Of a stretch of DNA of 36,431 nucleotides, positions 32,228-36,431 are shown piece after piece. The position numbers and the translations under genes were made by a program. The notes below the pieces were generated by a model. The model made no database searches. It had not been told where the DNA came from and saw nothing but the letters and a program-made list of their open reading frames with translations. Source of the stretch: Candidatus Sericytochromatia bacterium S15B-MN24 CBMW_12 (lineage in GTDB: Bacteria; Cyanobacteriota; Sericytochromatia; S15B-MN24; UBA4093); NCBI GenBank assembly GCA_002083825.1, contig DAZV01000025.1, forward strand, positions 1 through 36,431, in the 5' to 3' direction. The stretch's first letter is position 1. Every line of letters begins with the position of its first letter.

Positions 32228-32500
32228 ATGTCGGACGCCGTCGTCATCAACGTCGCCACCCAGGCCATCTTCCTGGTCCTGATCCTCTCGGGGCCGATCC
32301 TCATCACCGCCATGGCCGTGGGCTTCGTGGTCGCCCTCCTGCAGACGATCACCTCGATCCAGGAGCAGACCCTCGCCTTCGTCCCGAAGACGCTCGTGGT
32401 CTTCAGCGTGATCATCGCAATTGGACCCTGGCTGCTCAGTACGATGGTGGGCTACATCTCGAACCTGTGGCTCGGCATCCCGGACATGCTGGGGCGCTAG
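32228..32500 (+). CDS. fliQ: Flagellar export gate protein FliQ
   Basis: The protein is 90 residues and starts directly at the fliP stop (TAG-ATG). It has two hydrophobic segments with the family pattern LVLILSGPILITAMAVGFVV, ALLQTITSIQEQTLAFVPK and a last helix ending IPDMLGR. FliQ is part of the FliPQR export gate. Confidence 0.95.
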   Translation: MSDAVVINVATQAIFLVLILSGPILITAMAVGFVVALLQTITSIQEQTLAFVPKTLVVFSVIIAIGPWLLSTMVGYISNLWLGIPDMLGR

Positions 32501-32501
32501 G

Positions 32502-33317
32502 ATGAACGGGGTCCTGGAATGGCTGGGAGTCGCCTCTCCCATCTTCCTCCTGATACTCGGGCGCTGTGTCGGAATGACCTTTCAGGCCCCGGTGATAGGA
32601 TCCCGGATCGTCCCCGGCATGATCCGGATGGGCCTGGCCTTCGCCCTGGCGATGGTCTACTTCTTGACCTTGAGCCAGGCTCCCACCCTCCCCAGCACGT
32701 TCCTGGGTTTTGCCCTCCTGCTGGTTTCGGAGGTGCTCTGGGGGATGACCCTCGGCTTCCTGGCCTCGATCGTTCACTACGCCATGCAGAGCGCGGGGGA
32801 CTACGTGGCCCAGGCCGTCGGCCTCACGATGATCAGCACCATGAACCCCATGCTTCGCACCAACTCCACCGCCACCGGTCAGCTTTTCTACTATCTGGGC
32901 CTGGCCGTCTTCGTGCTGGCCGGCGGCCATCTCTTCATGCTCGGTGCCTTCTACCAGTCCTTCGAGTTGATCCCGCTGGGTGGCTTCGCGATGACTCCCG
33001 CGCTCTGGGGGCAGGTCCTGAACGTGACGGGAGCCCTGTTGCTCATCACGATGCAGATTGCCATGCCGGCCGTGGTGGTCATGTTCCTCGTGGACTTCGC
33101 CCTCGGGGTTATCAACCGCTCGGCGCCTTCGATCCAGAACATCCTCGACATGATCCAATCGGTCAAGCCGGGAGTCGGGCTCTTCGTCGTTTCCTTGATG
33201 GTCCCCAACGTCGTGACGGCCGCTCATGGGCTCTCGGAGCGCATGATCCGGGACGTTCACGCCGCCATCGCGGCCGAGCTGCGAGTTCAGGTCGCACCCT
33301 CATCGAGTAACCGATAG
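32502..33317 (+). CDS. fliR: Flagellar export gate protein FliR
   Basis: The protein is 271 residues, starting at ATG 32502, 1 nt after the fliQ stop; an earlier in-frame start only reads through fliQ. It has about six hydrophobic segments with the FliR pattern SPIFLLILGRCVGMTFQAP, FLASIVHYAMQSAGDYVAQ and the C-terminal VINRSAPSIQNILDM. FliR completes the FliPQR gate. flhB, which often follows, is not seen downstream. A strong terminator lies 36 nt after the stop. Confidence 0.93.
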   Translation: MNGVLEWLGVASPIFLLILGRCVGMTFQAPVIGSRIVPGMIRMGLAFALAMVYFLTLSQAPTLPSTFLGFALLLVSEVLWGMTLGFLASIVHYAMQSAGDYVAQAVGLTMISTMNPMLRTNSTATGQLFYYLGLAVFVLAGGHLFMLGAFYQSFELIPLGGFAMTPALWGQVLNVTGALLLITMQIAMPAVVVMFLVDFALGVINRSAPSIQNILDMIQSVKPGVGLFVVSLMVPNVVTAAHGLSERMIRDVHAAIAAELRVQVAPSSSNR

Positions 33318-33352
33318 GACTGTTTTCCCCTCGAGTTCCGGCATGACCCGCA

Positions 33353-33395
33353 AAAACCGGACCCGCTGGCCTGTGAGGCCAGCGGGTCCGGTTTT
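33353..33395. terminator. Strong bidirectional terminator after fliR
   Basis: A perfect 19-bp stem with AAAA at the 5' foot and TTTT at the 3' foot (AAAACCGGAC... / ...GTCCGGTTTT), loop TGTGA. It closes the flagellar operon and could also stop minus-strand transcription from the small gene at 33543-33713. Confidence 0.9.
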
Positions 33396-33542
33396 CAGAG
33401 AGGGGTCGGTGTGTGAAGCCGACGTGTTTCAGTATGCCAGAGGGGGGACTTCCGTGCCGTTATCCAGGCCACGGGCGGAACGTGATACTGCTGACGCCCG
33501 CTTGCTCGCCCTCGTTTGCTCGGAAAAAAGGCAAGCCCTTGG

Positions 33543-33713
33543 CTAGATGAACATGTCCACGCCCTGGCCGAGGTGGCTGGGGCCGGGAGCCTTGGGAACG
33601 CTCTCGAGAAGCTGGGAGTTTTGATCCAGCGCGATGTCCATCGTCTTGCGCGCCATCATGAGGCCCACCACGCCCTGAATGGCCTTGGAGTTGGTGGATA
33701 CGGACAAGCCCAT
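33543..33713 (-). CDS. YjfB-like putative motility protein (56 aa)
   Basis: A 56-residue frame has an excellent AAAGGAGG site 6 nt before its ATG (33713). The product (MGLSVSTNSKAIQGVVGLMM, then ARKTMDIALDQNSQLLESVP, KAPGPSHLGQGVDMFI) has the layout of the YjfB family of small putative motility proteins: a helical K-x-MD-x-x-x-x-QxxxLL centre and a closing HLG-x-x-VD-x-x-I. It is convergent with the flagellar operon, 226 nt from fliR. Codon use and the ribosome site support a real gene. The exact function of this family is unknown. Confidence 0.78.
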   Translation of the reverse strand: MGLSVSTNSKAIQGVVGLMMARKTMDIALDQNSQLLESVPKAPGPSHLGQGVDMFI

Positions 33714-34073
33714 GGAAGACCTCCTTTCGAAACATCCAAGCCTTACATACCCTGCCGAACGCCTGATTGTTTAACGGAATATTGAGTTTTCGCCGATCCC
33801 GGCGACCAGCCCGTCTCCCGACGGACGATCCCCGCCTTTTCAGCTTGAAGATCCGGGCGCGCTGGCGATAACCCTCGGGAAAGTGAGTTGCAAGAGTGCG
33901 TTTCCAGCGGCGCAGCGGCCCTCATCAGAGAATCCACCGGACGAGTTTGGTGGAAACGACCGTGGCGGATCCAGGCGAGCAAGCGATATAACGGGTTGGA
34001 ATCGTCACCGATCCGGTGGATCGGGCTGGTACCTTCCCGGTGCGAGCTCCCGGTGTGAAAGGATCGACAGCCA
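33714..34073. other. 360-nt divergent intergenic region
   Basis: It separates the YjfB-like gene from a plus-strand hypothetical. The only promoter-like feature is TATAAC near 33986-33991 on the plus strand, with no -35 box. No RNA gene was recognised. Confidence 0.35.
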
Positions 34074-34415
34074 ATGAAGCCAACGACGCCAATGACGCTG
34101 AGGCTTGCCATCGCCTTCCTGCCGAATCGCCTGGACTCGGCATGTCGATGCGGCGCTCCGGGTCTCGATGAAAACTGCCCTTGTTGCGAGCGGGGCGTTT
34201 GCCAGGACTGTGCCATTTTCGTCGACCCCGAGAGTCGACTTCCCACCCGCCCGAGCTTGCTGATGGCCCGGGACTACCGCTCGGGAGTCCTCGCGCACCG
34301 GATCTGCCTCGATCCCCTGGCCGCGGCCCTCATCCCCTGCGTTTACCCCAAGGATGTCGCCATCCTGCTGCGCATTATTCGCGGCCCCCAGGCGCTAGGG
34401 CGGCGGACCCTCTAA
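34074..34415 (+). CDS. Cys-rich hypothetical protein
   Basis: The protein is 113 residues. ATG at 34074 follows AAAGGA at a long distance (about 10 nt); an ATG at 34092 is an alternative. The Cys residues cluster in CRCGAPGLDENCPCCERGVC and the next DC (eight Cys in about 30 residues), a possible zinc- or iron-sulfur-binding knot, followed by a hydrophobic stretch and an Arg-rich end. No family was recognised. A 42-nt palindrome lies just downstream. Confidence is limited because the codon pattern is less uniform than in the neighbours. Confidence 0.45.
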   Translation: MKPTTPMTLRLAIAFLPNRLDSACRCGAPGLDENCPCCERGVCQDCAIFVDPESRLPTRPSLLMARDYRSGVLAHRICLDPLAAALIPCVYPKDVAILLRIIRGPQALGRRTL

Positions 34416-34420
34416 GGTGA

Positions 34421-34462
34421 GCGCTCTCCTGTTCAGGGGAGTTCCCCTGTTCAGGAGAGCGC
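34421..34462. terminator. Nested palindrome between convergent genes, probable bidirectional terminator
   Basis: The outer arms GCGCTCTCCTG (34421-34431) and CAGGAGAGCGC (34452-34462) enclose inner arms CAGGGGA (34434-34440) and TCCCCTG (34443-34449), with symmetric TT bulges. TTTT follows at 34470-34473. It lies between the Cys-rich gene and gpmI. Confidence 0.75.
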
Positions 34463-34484
34463 CCGCTCGTTTTAGCGCCAGCTT

Positions 34485-36023
34485 TTACTTCGAGCCCACG
34501 CTATCGCGGAGCAACAGTGAATGCCCGGTCATCTCCTTGGGCTGCGGGATCCCCAGGATGTCGAGCATGGTCGGCGCGATGTCGCTGAGCAAGCCGGTGC
34601 GAACGGAGCCCGGGTGGTTGACCAAGATTAACGGCACGGGGTTCAGGGTGTGGGCCGTGTGGATGCCGTCGCTGACCGGGTCGATCATCATCTCGGCGTT
34701 CCCGTGGTCGGCCGTGATGAGGGCGGTTCCCCCCACGTCTTCGATCGCATCGACCACTTGGCCCAGGCACTTGTCCAGAGCTTCGATGGCCTTAACCGCA
34801 GCCTGGAAGTCCCCGGTATGGCCCACCATGTCGGCGTTGGCGAAGTTCATGACGATCACGTCGGCCTGGTCGTTGCGGATCCAGTTCGCGGCGATCTGGG
34901 CCACCTCGAAGGCGCTCATCTCGGGCTTGAGATCATAGGTTGCGACCTTGGGGCTGGGAACCAGCACACGTTCCTCGCCGGCAAAGGGCTTCTCGACACC
35001 GCCGTTGAAGAAGAAGGTCACGTGGGCGTACTTCTCGGTCTCGGCGATGCGGAGCTGGCGCAGGCCTGCGTCCGCCAGCACCGGGCTGAGAATCCGGTCC
35101 AGGGACTGGGGCATGTAGGCCAGAGGCAGCCCGAAGGTCTCGTCGTACCGCGTCATGCAGACGAAGAACAGGTCTTGCGGATGGTGGGGGCGCTCGAAGG
35201 CGTCGAAGGGATCGAGGGCGATCGCCCGCGTGATCTCTCGCGCCCGATCGGGCCGGAAGTTGAAGAAGATGACCGCGTCCCCGCTCCGGATCGTCCCTTC
35301 CGGATCGATCAGGGTGGCCTTGATGAACTCGTCGGTCTCCCCGCGGGAATACGCCTGCTGGACGGCTTCGACCCCGTTGGCCGCCGTGAACTCCGACTTG
35401 CCTTCGACCATGAGCCGGTAGGCCTGCTCCACGCGCTCCCAGCGGTTGTCCCGGTCCATGGCGAAGTAACGCCCGACCACGCTGGCGACGTGTCCCAGGC
35501 TGCGGGTCTGCAACTGCTCCTCGACCTGGGTGACGAAGGCCAACCCGGATTGCGGAGCCGTGTCGCGGCCATCCGTGAAGCAATGGACGAATACCGGACT
35601 CACGCCCTGACGCTGGGCGAAATCCAGGAGTGCCCAGAGGTGATCCAGCGAACTATGAACCCCCCCGTCGGAGGTCAGGCCCATGAGGTGAAGGCGGCCG
35701 CCGGTGCGCTGGACATGCGCGATCGCGGCCATGAAGGTGGGGTTGGTGAAGAAGTCGCCGTCGTAGATCGACTTGGTGATCCGGGTGAGGTCCTGGTAGA
35801 CGACCCGCCCCGCGCCCATGTTGGTATGGCCGACCTCGGAGTTGCCCATCTGGCCGGGAGGCAATCCGACCGCTTCACCGGATGTCGGAATGGTGGTCCA
35901 GGGGTATTGCTGCATGAGGCGGTGCCAGTTGGGCGTTTGGGCAGCGGCGATCGCATTCCCCTTCGATGCCGGGTTGATGCCCCAGCCGTCGAGGATGATG
36001 AGGGCCAAGGGTTTCGTTTTCAC
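34485..36023 (-). CDS. gpmI: 2,3-bisphosphoglycerate-independent phosphoglycerate mutase
   Basis: The protein is 512 residues if it starts at the GTG at 36023, which lies 6 nt after GGAG; ATGs at 36029 and 36035 would add two or four residues and have no site. It interconverts 3- and 2-phosphoglycerate in glycolysis using two Mn ions and a serine. The catalytic Ser lies in [17 protein letters not shown]; metal motifs are LDGWG at the start, [22 protein letters not shown] and TADHGNAEM. Length matches the family. It is transcribed away from the right edge repeats. Confidence 0.95.
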   Translation of the reverse strand: MKTKPLALIILDGWGINPASKGNAIAAAQTPNWHRLMQQYPWTTIPTSGEAVGLPPGQMGNSEVGHTNMGAGRVVYQDLTRITKSIYDGDFFTNPTFMAAIAHVQRTGGRLHLMGLTSDGGVHSSLDHLWALLDFAQRQGVSPVFVHCFTDGRDTAPQSGLAFVTQVEEQLQTRSLGHVASVVGRYFAMDRDNRWERVEQAYRLMVEGKSEFTAANGVEAVQQAYSRGETDEFIKATLIDPEGTIRSGDAVIFFNFRPDRAREITRAIALDPFDAFERPHHPQDLFFVCMTRYDETFGLPLAYMPQSLDRILSPVLADAGLRQLRIAETEKYAHVTFFFNGGVEKPFAGEERVLVPSPKVATYDLKPEMSAFEVAQIAANWIRNDQADVIVMNFANADMVGHTGDFQAAVKAIEALDKCLGQVVDAIEDVGGTALITADHGNAEMMIDPVSDGIHTAHTLNPVPLILVNHPGSVRTGLLSDIAPTMLDILGIPQPKEMTGHSLLLRDSVGSK

Positions 36024-36431
36024 AATCATCTCCATGAGGAAAGTCGGATCATGGGGGACAAGTCGGAAACCTTGCCCCGTTGCTCAGAGGTAGCCTGGCT
36101 GGACCCGCAGGCAAAGGAACCCGGAAACCTCGTCCCCCATTGGGCCTGCGGGCCCATTTAGGCTACGCCTAGCGATGGGGGGACTACAGGGGGGTGTTCG
36201 TCGGCGTAGCCATGGCCCCCTAGTCTTCCGCTAATCCGCCCCCCTTGATGGGGGGCTACGGGGGGTGTTCGCCGGCGAAGCCATGGCCCCTAATCTTCCG
36301 CTAATCCGCCCCCCTCGATGGGGGGCTACGGGGGGTGTTCGCCGGCGAAGCCATGGCCCCTAATCTTCCGCTAATCCGCCCCCCTCGATGGGGGGCTACG
36401 GGGGGTGTTCGCCGGCGAAGCCATGGCGTTC
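36024..36431. other. 408-nt gene-free region upstream of gpmI
   Basis: The first 150 nt contain an inverted repeat, CCCGCAGGC (36104-36112) against GCCTGCGGG (36144-36152), and a TGGGCC/GGCCCA hairpin (36141-36156). The rest is the 70-bp tandem array. No gene was recognised. The gpmI promoter probably lies here but was not identified. Confidence 0.5.
36174..36426. repeat. 70-bp tandem repeat array, about 3.6 copies
   Basis: Units start at 36174 (73 bp, divergent), 36247 (70 bp), 36317 (70 bp) and 36387 (partial, stopping at 36426). The second and third units differ at only one or two bases. Each unit has GATGGGGGG, then GTGTTCGCCGGCGAAG (contains the palindrome TTCGCCGGCGAA), CCATGG and CTTCCGCTAATCCGCC. 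There is no coding frame through them. The high identity suggests recent expansion. Confidence 0.9.

Noticed and set aside
34650..36161. A 503-codon plus-strand frame opposite gpmI
   Set aside because: gpmI shows all catalytic motifs; the opposite frame has none and continues into the repeat region.
36174..36426. Possible CRISPR array
   Set aside because: The units are contiguous 70-bp tandem repeats with no variable spacers, and no cas genes are near.

Overview
The window is a 36.4 kb chromosomal stretch of a GC-rich (roughly 64%) Gram-negative-type bacterium. It has many Sec signal peptides and lipoboxes, outer-membrane-type proteins, good Shine-Dalgarno sites and several sigma70-like promoters. 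The mix of NHL-repeat lipoproteins, a Ycf48-like WD/BNR lipoprotein, an AMIN plus phosphodiester-glycosidase protein, a clade II nitrous-oxide reductase cluster and an unusual flagellar operon would fit a non-photosynthetic relative of Cyanobacteria (Sericytochromatia type). That placement is an inference from gene content; no marker was aligned.

Layout. Positions 1-2060 (minus strand) hold three small envelope genes, the first cut by the window edge. A tRNA-Leu(GAG) with its own promoter and terminator follows at 2214-2292. Positions 2274-4686 hold a YfiM-like protein, a hypothetical, a 59-aa two-helix membrane protein and a DUF4386-like membrane protein. A tandem pair of NHL-repeat lipoproteins lies at 4824-7192 (minus), next to a divergent LuxR-type regulator (7343-7957). 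Positions 7980-13527 (minus) hold translation and lipid core genes: rpsB, then a von Willebrand D-like gene with its own terminator, then tsf-pyrH-frr-small gene-cdsA. Positions 13901-17579 (plus) hold a hypothetical, murA and a secreted phosphodiester glycosidase.

Positions 17882-24210 form a tightly packed nos operon: lipoprotein cytochrome c, nosZ (clade II, Sec type), nosB-like, nosD, nosF, nosL, nosY. It should reduce N2O to N2, with NosD/F/Y/L serving copper-centre assembly and the cytochrome probably donating electrons. A Ycf48-like lipoprotein and a YeaQ-type protein follow on the minus strand.

Positions 26671-33317 are a flagellar operon: flgD, a hook gene, a divergent fliM, a polytopic membrane protein fused to a FliN-type SpoA domain, fliN, a fliO-fliP fusion, fliQ and fliR. 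A 56-aa YjfB-like motility protein lies on the other strand just downstream. The window ends with a Cys-rich hypothetical, gpmI and a 70-bp tandem repeat array.

The most unusual items are the membrane-anchored FliN-type protein inside a run of three SpoA-domain genes, the unlisted 70-aa gene between frr and cdsA that has no ordinary start codon, and the VWD-like gene that splits rpsB from tsf.
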